From assembly GCF_003248515.1 (NCBI RefSeq), contig NZ_QFOB01000008.1, forward strand, positions 1-64,000: a stretch of DNA of 64,000 nucleotides. Reading direction: 5' to 3'. A program made the translations under genes and the position numbers. Origin of the DNA: Sphingomonas sp. GTDB taxonomy: Bacteria; Pseudomonadota; Alphaproteobacteria; Sphingomonadales; Sphingomonadaceae. Of the stretch, positions 7,313 through 15,399 are shown piece by piece (the first letter of the stretch is position 1; each line of letters begins with the position of its first letter). Below the pieces are notes generated by a model. It searched no databases. It had not been told where the DNA came from and saw only the letters and a list, made by a program, of their open reading frames with translations.

Positions 7313-8238
7313 CCCGTTCCTTTCTCGATCTTGCCGACGCCGGGCCGGAAGGGCTGCGTGCGATCCTCGCCGAGGCGCAGCGCCGCAAGGAGGCGCGCTC
7401 GGGCTGGCCGAAGGGGCAGGCGGATGCAGATGCGCCGCTCGCCGGCCATACGCTGGCGATGATCTTCGAGAAGAACAGCACGCGCACCCGCGTCTCGTTC
7501 GACATGGCGATGCGCCAGCTCGGCGGATCGACGATCATCATGGAGGCCGGCTCTACCCAGCTCGGCCGGGGCGAGACGGTGAGCGACACCGCCAGGGTGC
7601 TGTCGCGCTATGTCGACGCGATCATGATCCGCACGGACGATCACGCCAAGGTGGTGGAGCTGGCCGAAGAGGCGAGCATCCCGGTGATCAACGGGCTGAC
7701 CGACCGGAGCCATCCCTGCCAGATCATGGCCGATCTGCTCACCTTCATCGAGCGGCGCGGGCCGGTGGAGGGCAGCCGCTGGGCGTGGCTGGGCGACGGC
7801 AACAATGTGCTGCACTCGATCATCGAGGCGGGCAGCCTGCTGGGCTTCGACGTCGCGGCGGCGACCCCGGAAGGCTATGATCCCGATCCGGAGATCGTCG
7901 ATCAGGCGCGCCGCGTGGGCAATCATCCGCCGATCCTGACGCGCGATCCCGACGAGGCGGTGGCCGGGGCGGACGTGGTCGTCACCGATACGTGGATCTC
8001 GATGGGGCAGGCCCATGCCGAGCAGAAGCTGGCGGCGATGGCCCCCTATCAGGTGACCGAAGGGCTGATGGCCGGCGCGAAGGCGGATGGCCTGTTCCTC
8101 CACTGCCTGCCCGCGCATCGCGGCGAGGAAGTGGTGGATGCCGTGATCGACGGGCCGAAATCCGCCATCTGGGACGAGGCGGAAAATCGCCTGCACGCGC
8201 AGAAGGCCATCCTGCTGTGGTGCTTCGGGAAGATCTGA
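7309..8238 (+). CDS. argF: Ornithine carbamoyltransferase
   Basis: A 309-residue OTCase that makes citrulline from ornithine and carbamoyl phosphate. The carbamoyl-phosphate motif STRTR (in KNSTRTRVSFDMAMRQLGG), the HPCQ segment and the ornithine-binding HCLPAHRGEE motif are all present, so it should be active. Length is normal. It follows argD in the same direction and is followed by hslO after 82 bp, an arrangement I recall from sphingomonads. Confidence 0.95.
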   Translation: MTRSFLDLADAGPEGLRAILAEAQRRKEARSGWPKGQADADAPLAGHTLAMIFEKNSTRTRVSFDMAMRQLGGSTIIMEAGSTQLGRGETVSDTARVLSRYVDAIMIRTDDHAKVVELAEEASIPVINGLTDRSHPCQIMADLLTFIERRGPVEGSRWAWLGDGNNVLHSIIEAGSLLGFDVAAATPEGYDPDPEIVDQARRVGNHPPILTRDPDEAVAGADVVVTDTWISMGQAHAEQKLAAMAPYQVTEGLMAGAKADGLFLHCLPAHRGEEVVDAVIDGPKSAIWDEAENRLHAQKAILLWCFGKI

Positions 8239-8320
8239 CGCGCGATCATCCGCGGTCGTGAGCCGTCGCCCCGGCACGGTGCGGGGGCATGGGGTGGACA
8301 TTCGGCCGCCTCATCCCGAC

Positions 8321-9223
8321 ATGGCCGCCATGACGATCTCGACCCCCGATCGGGCGCTGGGCTTCACGATCCCAGGCCGCCACGCACGCGGCCGCATCGC
8401 GCGGCTCGGCTCCACCCTGGACACGATCCTCGGCGCGCACGGCTATCCGCCCGCGATCGAGCGCGTGCTGGCGGAGGCGCTCGTGCTCGCGGCCCTGTTC
8501 GGCTCGACGCTGAAGGATGCGGGCGGGCAGCTGACCCTGCAGGCGCAGACGGAGGGCGGCGCGATCGACCTGCTCGTCTGCGATTTCCGGGGCGGCGAGA
8601 TGCGCGGCTATGTGCGCCACGATCCCGATCGGCTGGCGGAGCTGCCGGTCGATCCCTCGCTCTTCGCCCTGTTCGGCAAGGGCTATCTGGCGATCACCTT
8701 CGATCAGGCCGTCTCGGGCGAGCGCTATCAGGGCATCGTGCCGCTGGAGGGGGGATCGCTGGCGGAGGCGGCCGAAAGCTATTTCGCGCAATCGGAGCAG
8801 ATTCCCAGCCTCGTCCGCGTCGGCGTGGAGCGGCTGCCGGACGGGGCGCATGTCGCCGGGGGCCTGCTGCTCCAGCATCTTCCGGAAGGCGAGGAAGGGC
8901 GCGAACGGCTGCACACGCGACTGGATCATCCGGAATGGGACCATGTCGCGGCGCTGGGTGGCAGCGTCCGCGCGGGCGAACTGACCGATATGTCCCTGCC
9001 GCTGGAAACGCTGGTGTGGCGCCTGTTCAACGAGGATGAGGTGCGCGTGCTGCCCTCGGTCGCGCTGGCTAAGGGCTGCCGCTGCGATCCCGATCATGTC
9101 CGCTCGGTGATCGCCCGCTTCCCGGCCGAGGAGCAGGCGGCGATGGCGGACGAGAGCGGCCTGATCCACGTCGATTGCGAATTCTGCGCCCGCCGCTTCT
9201 CGCTGGAGGCGAGCGCGGCCTGA
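8321..9223 (+). CDS. hslO: Redox-regulated holdase chaperone Hsp33
   Basis: A ~300-residue Hsp33. The C-terminal redox switch is complete: CRC near residue 250 and CEFC about 35 residues later, matching CxC-(27-32)-CxxC. Under oxidation these cysteines release zinc, and the protein becomes a holdase for unfolding proteins. The N-terminal substrate-binding domain is present. The start is uncertain: ATG 8321 (MAAMTIS) and ATG 8330 are both possible, and neither has a clear Shine-Dalgarno. A GTG at 8258 would add a non-conserved leader. A structured sRNA candidate lies downstream. Confidence 0.92.
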   Translation: MAAMTISTPDRALGFTIPGRHARGRIARLGSTLDTILGAHGYPPAIERVLAEALVLAALFGSTLKDAGGQLTLQAQTEGGAIDLLVCDFRGGEMRGYVRHDPDRLAELPVDPSLFALFGKGYLAITFDQAVSGERYQGIVPLEGGSLAEAAESYFAQSEQIPSLVRVGVERLPDGAHVAGGLLLQHLPEGEEGRERLHTRLDHPEWDHVAALGGSVRAGELTDMSLPLETLVWRLFNEDEVRVLPSVALAKGCRCDPDHVRSVIARFPAEEQAAMADESGLIHVDCEFCARRFSLEASAA

Positions 9224-9299
9224 CGATGGTCCGGCCGCTCCGAAGCCGCGCCGGATCGGCATGTTCACCGTCTATTTACCATGACGGGGGCATAAGCGA

Positions 9300-9385
9300 C
9301 TCAGTGCTTCCGGCACTGTCCTCCCTAGTGGGCCATGTGGCCCGTACTGGGCCGCTCCACCCCACGGGAGCGGCCCATTTCTTTT
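9300..9385 (+). ncRNA. Candidate suhB/MmgR-type (alpha-r8) small RNA
   Basis: Three consecutive stem-loops. Stem 1 is CAGTGC/GCACTG (9302-9318). After it come the unpaired bases TCCTCCCT (9319-9326), complementary to Shine-Dalgarno sequences. Stem 2 has a GGGCC/GGCCC core (9327-9348). Stem 3 is an 11-bp terminator TGGGCCGCTCC/GGAGCGGCCCA (9348-9377) followed by TTTCTTTT. This order and the CCTCCC linker between stems 1 and 2 match what I recall of the alphaproteobacterial suhB/MmgR family (Rfam RF00519). The 5' end is estimated, and no clear -35/-10 was recognised. It would also serve as the hslO terminator. Confidence 0.65.
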
Positions 9386-9470
9386 CCCGGCGGCTCCTGT
9401 CGTGTTTCCGCCCTGCGGCAAGGCGGGCGCGCTCTTCCGCCGCGCCGCTCTCGCCCCTATGTGGCGCGCC

Positions 9471-10205
9471 ATGACGACGAATGTTTCCGAAGGCCGCGAG
9501 AAGGCGGTCGTGCTGGTGTCCGGCGGCCTCGATTCGATGGTCGTGGCCGGCCTTGCGCGCGAGGCCGGGCGCGATGTCTGCGCGCTGACGATCGACTATA
9601 ACCAGCGCCACCGTGTGGAACTGGAGGCGGCGGCGCGCGTGGCCGCAGCCATCGGCGTGGAGCGCCACATCGTGCTGCCGCTGGATCTCACCCGCTTCGG
9701 CGGATCGGCGCTGACCGCCGATATCGCCGTGCCGAAGGAGGGCGTGGGGCTGGACGGCGGCGCGGCCGGCGGCATTCCCGTGACCTACGTGCCCGCGCGC
9801 AACACGATCTTCCTGAGCCTGGCTCTGGGCTTCGCCGAGGCGTGCGGCGCGCGCAGCATCTGGATCGGCGTGAACGCGCTCGATTATTCCGGCTACCCTG
9901 ATTGTCGGCCGGAATTCGTGCGCGCCTTCCAGGATCTCGCCAATCTCGCCACCAAGGCTGGCGTGGAGGGGGATCGCTTCCGGATCGAGACGCCGCTGCT
10001 GCACATGACCAAGGCCGATATCGCGGCCGAGGCGGCGCGGCTGGGGCTGGATGCCGGGATCAGCTGGTCCTGCTACGATCCCGTGCCGACCGACGACGGC
10101 GCGAAGGCTTGCGGCACCTGCGATGCCTGCCGCCTCCGGGCGAAGGGCTTTGCCGAGGCCGGCCTGCCCGATCCCACCCTCTATGCGGGCGCGCCGCCGG
10201 CATGA
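9471..10205 (+). CDS. queC: 7-cyano-7-deazaguanine (preQ0) synthase
   Basis: A 244-residue ATP-dependent ligase converting 7-carboxy-7-deazaguanine to preQ0 in queuosine synthesis. The PP-loop SGGLDS lies near residue 20, and the C-terminal zinc site is seen as CYDP...CGTCDACRLR. Start ATG 9471 (MTTNVSEG) was chosen over an in-frame start 69 bp upstream that reads into GC-rich spacer. The TGA overlaps the queE ATG (ATGA), so QueC and its substrate-producing partner are translationally coupled. Confidence 0.94.
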   Translation: MTTNVSEGREKAVVLVSGGLDSMVVAGLAREAGRDVCALTIDYNQRHRVELEAAARVAAAIGVERHIVLPLDLTRFGGSALTADIAVPKEGVGLDGGAAGGIPVTYVPARNTIFLSLALGFAEACGARSIWIGVNALDYSGYPDCRPEFVRAFQDLANLATKAGVEGDRFRIETPLLHMTKADIAAEAARLGLDAGISWSCYDPVPTDDGAKACGTCDACRLRAKGFAEAGLPDPTLYAGAPPA

Positions 10206-10876
10206 GCTATGCCGTGAAGGAGATGTTCCTGACGCTTCAGGGTGAGGGCATCCAGGCGGGGCGGCGCGCCGTGTTCATCCGCTTCGCCGGCTGCAATCTG
10301 TGGTCCGGCCGGGAGGAGGATCGCGCCGACGCGCAATGCCGCTTCTGCGATACGGATTTCGTGGGGCTCGACGGGGAGGGTGGCGGCCGCTTCGCCGATG
10401 CCGCCGCGCTGGCGGATCGCGCCCGCGCTTTCTGGGATGACGGGCTGGAGGCGGCCGATGCGCGGCCCTTTGCCGTCATCACCGGTGGCGAGCCGACCCT
10501 GCAGCTGGATGCGGACGCGATCGCGGCGCTGCACGCCCGGGGCTTCGAGATCGCGATCGAGACGAACGGGACAAACTCCGTGCCCGCCGGCGTGGACTGG
10601 ATCTGCGTGAGCCCCAAGGCGGGCACGACGATCGTGCAGACCGAGGGCGACGAATTGAAGCTGGTGTGGCCGCAGCCGGGCCTTGATCCCGCCATGCTGG
10701 AAGGCTGGAATTTCCGGCACCGGCTCGTCCAGCCGATGGACGGCACCGCGCTGGGCGGCCAATGGCCCGAGGGCGGATCGCTGGGCGATACCCGCCAGGC
10801 CTGCATCGATTTCGTGCTGGCCAATCCGCGCTGGCGGCTTTCGGTGCAGACCCACAAGATGATCGGGGTGCGATAG
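10202..10876 (+). CDS. queE: 7-carboxy-7-deazaguanine synthase (radical SAM)
   Basis: A 224-residue radical SAM enzyme that turns 6-carboxytetrahydropterin into 7-carboxy-7-deazaguanine, one step before QueC. It carries the long, non-canonical cluster motif of the CX14CX2C QueE subclass: C in GCNLW, then after 14 residues CRFC. The EMFLTLQGEG start and the ITGGEPTLQ segment are typical. The order queC-queE is enzymatically adjacent. The gene converges on a minus-strand gene across a long perfect hairpin. Confidence 0.94.
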   Translation: MSYAVKEMFLTLQGEGIQAGRRAVFIRFAGCNLWSGREEDRADAQCRFCDTDFVGLDGEGGGRFADAAALADRARAFWDDGLEAADARPFAVITGGEPTLQLDADAIAALHARGFEIAIETNGTNSVPAGVDWICVSPKAGTTIVQTEGDELKLVWPQPGLDPAMLEGWNFRHRLVQPMDGTALGGQWPEGGSLGDTRQACIDFVLANPRWRLSVQTHKMIGVR

Positions 10877-10938
10877 GAAGGGGTTGCCCGCCCCGGCCTT
10901 CACCGGAGCAGGGCGACGGGCGAGGGACGACATCTTCT

Positions 10939-10987
10939 GGCTGGCGGCGGCGCGGGCGGAAGCTTCCCGCCCGCGCCGCCGCCAGCC
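10939..10987. terminator. 21-bp perfect stem hairpin between convergent genes (bidirectional terminator)
   Basis: The arm 10939-10959 pairs perfectly over 21 bp with 10967-10987 around a 7-base loop (AAGCTTC). It lies between the stops of queE (+) and the 10992 gene (-). It lacks a T-tract on either side. The unusual stem length may instead mark an RNase III or repeat element. Confidence 0.65.
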
Positions 10988-10991
10988 CGCC

Positions 10992-11708
10992 TCAGTTGGT
11001 CTGGCAGGGAATGGGCTTGCCGCGCTTGTTGACGCAGGTGATCGCCGGCATCGGCGCCATCACGATGCTGTTCGTGCCATAGGCGAAGACCATGTCGCCC
11101 GCATGGCTCAGGCTGTTGCGGAATTCCCGCATGCGCGATGTTGCCAGTGAGAGCAGGCTGCCGCGCGGCGTGGAAAGCGCCTCGCGTCCGATCGACGAGG
11201 CTGTTTCGCAAAATTCCATCTGGCCGTGGAAGGTGGAGAAGCCATTGTAGGTGCGCGTCGAATATTGATCGAGCGCGGTGGACCAGGAAATGCCCTTGGG
11301 CTTCGCGGCGGCCGCCGCCTTGCCCTTGCCCTTTGCCGGCGCGGCGCCGCCCGCCGCCTGCCTCTTGAAATAGGCGGTCAGCGTTTCATAGGCGCTTTGC
11401 AGCTCGGCCGAATGGTTCTTCAGCAGATTGTTGTAATTGCCGACGGTGAGCAGGGCCGGCGCGAACTGGCATTGCAGCGCGGCCACGTTCAGGCCGGCAC
11501 GCATCCCCCACAGAAGATTGGCGCTCACTTCCTTCGGCGTCGCGTTCGGCAGCGGCACGAGCAGGCCGGGCTCGGCGCCCGTGACGGGCTCGCCCTTCAA
11601 CTGCGGCGAACGCCAGAACAGATAAGCCGATGCGGGCTCCGCCACCGATGTCGCGACCAGACAGGCCATCGCCACCGCGGGAACCGCCCCTTTCCAAACC
11701 CTTGCCAT
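10992..11708 (-). CDS. Secreted protein of unknown function
   Basis: A 238-residue protein with an N-terminal signal peptide (hydrophobic VPAVAMACLVATSVAEPASA, cleavage near residue 28). Mature part: a region with LLWGMRAGLNVAALQCQFAP, a long amphipathic helix (NYNNLLKNHSAELQSAYETL), an Ala/Lys-rich linker (KGKGKAAAAAKPKG), then DQYSTRTYNGFSTFHGQMEFCETASSIGREAL and a C-terminal CVNKRGKPIPC. Four mature cysteines (in LQCQF, EFCET, ITCVN and IPCQT) could form disulfides. I do not recognise the family. ATG 11708 has GGGAGAAG upstream; a TTG directly before it was rejected. Confidence 0.8.
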   Translation of the reverse strand: MARVWKGAVPAVAMACLVATSVAEPASAYLFWRSPQLKGEPVTGAEPGLLVPLPNATPKEVSANLLWGMRAGLNVAALQCQFAPALLTVGNYNNLLKNHSAELQSAYETLTAYFKRQAAGGAAPAKGKGKAAAAAKPKGISWSTALDQYSTRTYNGFSTFHGQMEFCETASSIGREALSTPRGSLLSLATSRMREFRNSLSHAGDMVFAYGTNSIVMAPMPAITCVNKRGKPIPCQTN

Positions 11709-11817
11709 CAAGTCTTCTCCCGACGCGACTTAAACAGCCTAGCGGGGCGTGCGGCAAGCAAGATGCCGTTTCGCCTGCGAATCTTGTAGCCGGCGCGCCT
11801 TCGCCCCGGCCGGAATC

Positions 11818-11848
11818 AAAAGGGCTGCCGGGTCGAACCCGACAGCCC
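11818..11848 (-). terminator. Intrinsic terminator of the mini-lipoprotein gene
   Basis: On the minus strand, GGGCTGTCGGGT pairs with ACCCGGCAGCCC (one G-T wobble) around a TCG loop and is followed by TTTT. It lies about 25 bp beyond the lipoprotein stop. Confidence 0.85.
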
Positions 11849-11871
11849 CGAAACGCTTGTCCGGGCAGGAC

Positions 11872-12078
11872 TTACATCATGTTCGAGCTGTTGCTCTCAT
11901 TGCCCATTTCCATGCCCGACATGTCGTTCATGGTGCCTTCTTCCGGCGCCATCGTGTTCATGTCCGTGACGTTGGTCTCGGTGATGTTCGTGTTCTCGGT
12001 CTTGCCGCAGGCCGAAACGGCCAGCGCGGCACCCGCGATCATGGCGACAGCCACGGTGTTCTTGATGATCGTGCGCAT
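11872..12078 (-). CDS. Met/Asn/Thr-rich mini-lipoprotein
   Basis: A 68-residue protein with a lipoprotein signal ending in the lipobox AVSAC (Cys at about 24). The 44-residue mature part is made almost entirely of Asn, Thr, Met, Glu and Ser, with MNTMAPEEG, MNDMSGMEMG and a terminal NMM. It has no expected fold and is probably disordered. Clustered Met resembles copper(I)-binding stretches, but this is inference. It has its own predicted promoter (12142-12169) and terminator, so it is a stand-alone, probably well-expressed unit. Confidence 0.8.
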   Translation of the reverse strand: MRTIIKNTVAVAMIAGAALAVSACGKTENTNITETNVTDMNTMAPEEGTMNDMSGMEMGNESNSSNMM

Positions 12079-12141
12079 TAGTCCAGACTCCCTAGTGCGA
12101 TTTGGCCTGGGCTTAGGCTGCCATTTTCCAAATCGGCGGCG

Positions 12142-12169
12142 ATCCTAGCAGAAAGCCACGTCTCCTCAA
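12142..12169 (-). promoter_or_regulatory. Predicted promoter of the mini-lipoprotein gene
   Basis: On the minus strand TTGAGG (12169-12164) and TAGGAT (12147-12142) are separated by 16 bp, about 60 bp before the start codon. The same TTGAGG -35 with 16-bp spacing occurs at dnaK. Confidence 0.5.
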
Positions 12170-12173
12170 GAGT

Positions 12174-12884
12174 CTACCGCACTTGCGATAAGCTCCAAAG
12201 AAAGTTTGGAAATTCAGCATGAAGCGCTTCGTCCAGCGCGGGCATGCCCGAATTCGCGCCGAGCCGGTCGAGGCTGGTGACGCCATGTTCCGCAATGCCG
12301 CACGGCACGATCGCCCCGAAATGGGAGAGATCGGGTGCCACGTTGATCGAAAAACCGTGGAGCGTGACCCACCGGCGCACGCGTACGCCGATGGCGCCGA
12401 TCTTGGCCTCGCCGCCGCCGATCCCGTCGATGGCGGGCTCGTCCGTCCAGATGCCGATCCGCCCTTCGGCGGTGCGCGCCGCGACGCCGAGCCGGCCGAG
12501 CGACGCGATCAGCCACCGCTCCAGCTTGGCGACATAGCAGCGCACGTCGCGGCCGCGCGCGTTCAGATCCAGCATCACATAGCCCACGCGCTGGCCCGGC
12601 CCGTGATAGGTGTGCCGCCCGCCCCGGCCGGACCGGTGGACCGGGAAGAGATCGGGCGCGAGCAATTCCTCCGCCGGCGCGCTGGTGCCCGCCGTGATGA
12701 CGGGCGGATGTTCCAGCAGCCAGACCAGCTCCGGCGCGGTTCCCTCGCGGATCGCGGCGGCGCGCGCCTCCATCTCCGCGACCGCATCGGCATAGTCGAC
12801 GAGGCCGGGGCTGACGCGCCATTCGACGGCGGGGCCGGGGGGTGGGCCGGCGGGGGCCGGGGCGGTGAGGTCGCAGGCGATCAT
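12174..12884 (-). CDS. lipB: Lipoyl(octanoyl) transferase
   Basis: A 236-residue enzyme that moves octanoyl groups from acyl-carrier protein to the lipoyl domains of 2-oxoacid dehydrogenases and GcvH. The catalytic Lys (GGGEAKIGAIGV) and Cys (IVPCGIAEHG) are both present, as is the RGGRHTYHGPGQ substrate segment. Start ATG 12884 gives a short non-conserved N-terminus; longer frames extend into the divergent gene. It is transcribed divergently from the 12984 membrane protein and precedes the mini-lipoprotein. Confidence 0.95.
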   Translation of the reverse strand: MIACDLTAPAPAGPPPGPAVEWRVSPGLVDYADAVAEMEARAAAIREGTAPELVWLLEHPPVITAGTSAPAEELLAPDLFPVHRSGRGGRHTYHGPGQRVGYVMLDLNARGRDVRCYVAKLERWLIASLGRLGVAARTAEGRIGIWTDEPAIDGIGGGEAKIGAIGVRVRRWVTLHGFSINVAPDLSHFGAIVPCGIAEHGVTSLDRLGANSGMPALDEALHAEFPNFLWSLSQVR

Positions 12885-12983
12885 GCCGCCGATGTGTGGC
12901 GCCGGGGCCGCGCTGGCAAGCCATGGAAGAAAGTCGCTGCGCGGGCGCTCGCTTTTCGCGGCGAATCGCGGCAGGAGCGGCGC

Positions 12984-13772
12984 GTGCACAAGATTTCGAT
13001 CGAGCAGGGATTGCGCGCGCTCCAGCGCTTCATCGCGGCCGAATGGCGGCTGGCGCTGCCGGTCGCGCTCGCCTTCCTGGCCCTGCCGCCCTTCATCCTC
13101 GGCCTGATCCTCGCGCCGCTGATGCTGCAGATGCCGTCCGACCTGGAAGGGATGCGCGCCTTCGGCCTCGCCATGCCGGGCTGGGTGATGCCGGTCACTC
13201 TTCTGGGGGGCGTCGTCACGATCGTGGGGGCGATGGCGCTGCAGGCGCTGCTGCTGCTGCCCCGGATCAGCGTGGGCGAGGCGATCGTGCGGGCGCTGCG
13301 CCGCCTGCCGGTCTGGATCGGGGCGGCGCTGGTGGTGTTCGCGATCCTCTTCGCGCTGCTGATCGTGCTGGGGCTGATCTTCGGCGCGGTGCCGGCGGGG
13401 GCCGGCCTTCTGGTGATGGTCACCTGCGTCGGGATGGTCGCGGCTGGCGTCAATCTCGCGCTTATCATGCCGCTGATCGTGGAAACCTCGCTGGGGCCGG
13501 TCGCCGCGCTGCGCGAGGGCCTCGCTTTCTATCGTGGTCAGCTGGTGCGGCTGGTGGCGGGGCTGGTTCTGTTCCTCGCTGCCGCCTGGGTGGTGGCGAT
13601 GGCGATGCAGGTCGCGCTCGGATCGGTGCTGTTGCTGATCGGCCGCCTGATCGGCCAGCCCGATCTGGGCCAGACGCTCGTTGCCTTGCTCGCCGCGCTC
13701 GTCTCGGCGATGGAATGGAGCGCCTTCTACCTGCTGATCGCCTGCTTCTATCGCCAGCGCGTGCAGGGTTAG
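12984..13772 (+). CDS. Six-helix membrane protein, unknown function
   Basis: A 262-residue protein with about six hydrophobic segments (near residues 20-45, 65-90, 110-137, 142-170, 190-225 and 235-258) joined by short loops. The N-terminus is a soluble amphipathic helix. The start is GTG 12984 (VHKISIEQGLRAL), preceded by GGAG at good spacing; no ATG is available nearby. Its stop overlaps the stop of the convergent GNAT gene by four bases. It has some likeness to YciC-type proteins, but I cannot assign a family with confidence. Confidence 0.75.
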   Translation: MHKISIEQGLRALQRFIAAEWRLALPVALAFLALPPFILGLILAPLMLQMPSDLEGMRAFGLAMPGWVMPVTLLGGVVTIVGAMALQALLLLPRISVGEAIVRALRRLPVWIGAALVVFAILFALLIVLGLIFGAVPAGAGLLVMVTCVGMVAAGVNLALIMPLIVETSLGPVAALREGLAFYRGQLVRLVAGLVLFLAAAWVVAMAMQVALGSVLLLIGRLIGQPDLGQTLVALLAALVSAMEWSAFYLLIACFYRQRVQG

Positions 13773-14365
13773 TCGCGCGCTTCTTCCAGAAGCGGCACGT
13801 GCGGGCCGGCCTCGCGCGGGAGCACGCCCAGCAGGCGCGGATCCGCGAAAATCTCGATCGCGCGGGCAAAGGGGGTGAAGCCCTGCGCGCGATAGAAATT
13901 CAGGGCAGAGGGATGATCCAGCGTGCAGGTGTGCACCCAGACGCGGCCGATGCCCGGCCGCCAGGCGCGCGCCAGCGTTTCGGCCATCAGCCAGCGGCCA
14001 TGCCCCTTGCCGTTCAGTTCCGCGACGAGCCCGAAGAAGCCGATCTCGCATTCCCCGGCAATGCGGAAATCCAGTTCGAGCATGCCAAGCTCCACGCCCG
14101 CGCGATCGACGACGGCATATATTTCCACCGCCGGATCCCCGATGATCGCGGCGAGCGCCCCTTCCTCCAGCATCAGCCGCGAGAACCACAGCCAGGGCGC
14201 GCCCACCCGCGTGAAGAGCGTGCGATAGGCAGCCGGCTGGGGGCTGGCCCAGCGCGCCAGCCGCAGCGGCGTGGAGGGCAGCGGGCGCGGCCTCGGCCGC
14301 TCGCGCATTTCCAGCGAGGTGACGATCGCGGCGAGCTCGCCCGCGCCGACCGGCGTCAGCGCCAC
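13769..14365 (-). CDS. GNAT family N-acetyltransferase
   Basis: A 198-residue protein with the GNAT fold. The acetyl-CoA loop is seen in LNGKGHGRWLM, preceded by the beta strands AVVDRAGVELGMLELDF and EIGFFGLV. The C-terminal HTCTLDHPSALNFYRAQGF is the common GNAT motif B with the catalytic-region Tyr. Substrate unknown. The start is GTG at 14365, four bases past the hemF stop, so it is probably co-transcribed with hemF. Confidence 0.85.
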   Translation of the reverse strand: MALTPVGAGELAAIVTSLEMRERPRPRPLPSTPLRLARWASPQPAAYRTLFTRVGAPWLWFSRLMLEEGALAAIIGDPAVEIYAVVDRAGVELGMLELDFRIAGECEIGFFGLVAELNGKGHGRWLMAETLARAWRPGIGRVWVHTCTLDHPSALNFYRAQGFTPFARAIEIFADPRLLGVLPREAGPHVPLLEEARD

Positions 14366-14369
14366 GGGA

Positions 14370-15227
14370 TCAGGCCCATGTCGCGACCGGGGGCAGGCTC
14401 ATCAGGATCGCATCCACATTCCCGCCCGTCTTGAGGCCGAACAGCGTGCCGCGATCATAGACCAGATTGAATTCGGCATAGCGGCCCCGATAGGCGAGCA
14501 GGGCCGCGCGATCCGCGTCGCTGGCAGGCTCGCCCATGCGCCGACGCACGATTCGCGGAAATATCTCCAGAAACGCCTCGCCCACCGCGCGGACGAAGGC
14601 GAAGTTGGTTTCGAAATCGCCTTCCAGATGATCGAAGAAGATGCCGCCCACGCCACGATGCACGCCGCGGTGGGGGATCCAGAAATAATCGTCCGCCCAT
14701 TTCCTGTAGGCGGGATAATCGCCCGGCCCGGGATGCGCATCGCATGCGGCGCGGAAGATATCGTGGAAATCGGCCGTATCCTCCTCGCGCGGGAGCGGGG
14801 GATTGAGATCCGCGCCGCCGCCGAACCAGCGCTTCGTGGTCGCCAGGAAGCGCGTGTTCATGTGCACGGCGGGCACATGCGGATTGGCCATGTGCGCGAC
14901 GAGGCTGATGCCTGTTGCGAAGAAGCGGGGATCCTCGGCCGCGCCGTGGATGGTCTTGCCGAATTCGCCATCGAAGCGCCCGCCGACGGTGGAGACGTTC
15001 ACGCCGACCTTCTCGAACACGCGACCCTTCATCAGCCCGCGCACCCCGCCGCCGCCCGGTGCGCCATCGGGATCGGTGCGATCCCACGGCGCGTAATCGA
15101 AGGCGGCGTCGCTCCCGGCCTCCCGCTCGATCTCCTCGAAGGCGGCGCAGATGCGATCGCGCAGCGCCTCGAACCAGTCGCGGGCCAGCGCCTGTTCGGC
15201 ATCGATCGGAAAGGCAGGGTTCGTCAT
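14370..15227 (-). CDS. hemF: Oxygen-dependent coproporphyrinogen III oxidase
   Basis: A 285-residue HemF that decarboxylates two propionates of coproporphyrinogen III to vinyls in aerobic haem synthesis. Characteristic stretches are visible: GKTIHG...FATGISLVAHMANPHVPAVHMNTR, WFGGGADLNP and YAEFNLVYDRGTLFGLKTGGN. ATG 15227 (MTNPAFPID) was preferred to an in-frame upstream start that would run through the divergent intergenic region. It faces petA divergently, so haem supply and the bc1 complex share a 172-bp control region. The downstream GNAT gene follows after 4 bp. Confidence 0.95.
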   Translation of the reverse strand: MTNPAFPIDAEQALARDWFEALRDRICAAFEEIEREAGSDAAFDYAPWDRTDPDGAPGGGGVRGLMKGRVFEKVGVNVSTVGGRFDGEFGKTIHGAAEDPRFFATGISLVAHMANPHVPAVHMNTRFLATTKRWFGGGADLNPPLPREEDTADFHDIFRAACDAHPGPGDYPAYRKWADDYFWIPHRGVHRGVGGIFFDHLEGDFETNFAFVRAVGEAFLEIFPRIVRRRMGEPASDADRAALLAYRGRYAEFNLVYDRGTLFGLKTGGNVDAILMSLPPVATWA

Positions 15228-15399
15228 GGCAGCGGCGCTTGCCGCGCGCTTCCCCGCCTTGCAAGTGCGGCAATCGTTGCACGTCCGCTGCAAAAGCCGC
15301 AAAGGCAGTTGGCAAATGGCTAATCCGGCGGCTACAGCGCTAGATAAGCCGCGTCCCGCAAGGAGACGCAAAAGGGGCACAGGCAGAGGGTTTTTGCGA

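Noticed and set aside
15228..15399. A specific FNR or sigma-70 site controlling hemF and petABC
   Set aside because: No TTGAT-N4-ATCAA site. TTGGCA with a poor TACAGC -10 and the TTGCA-N7-TGCAA palindrome are too weak to call.
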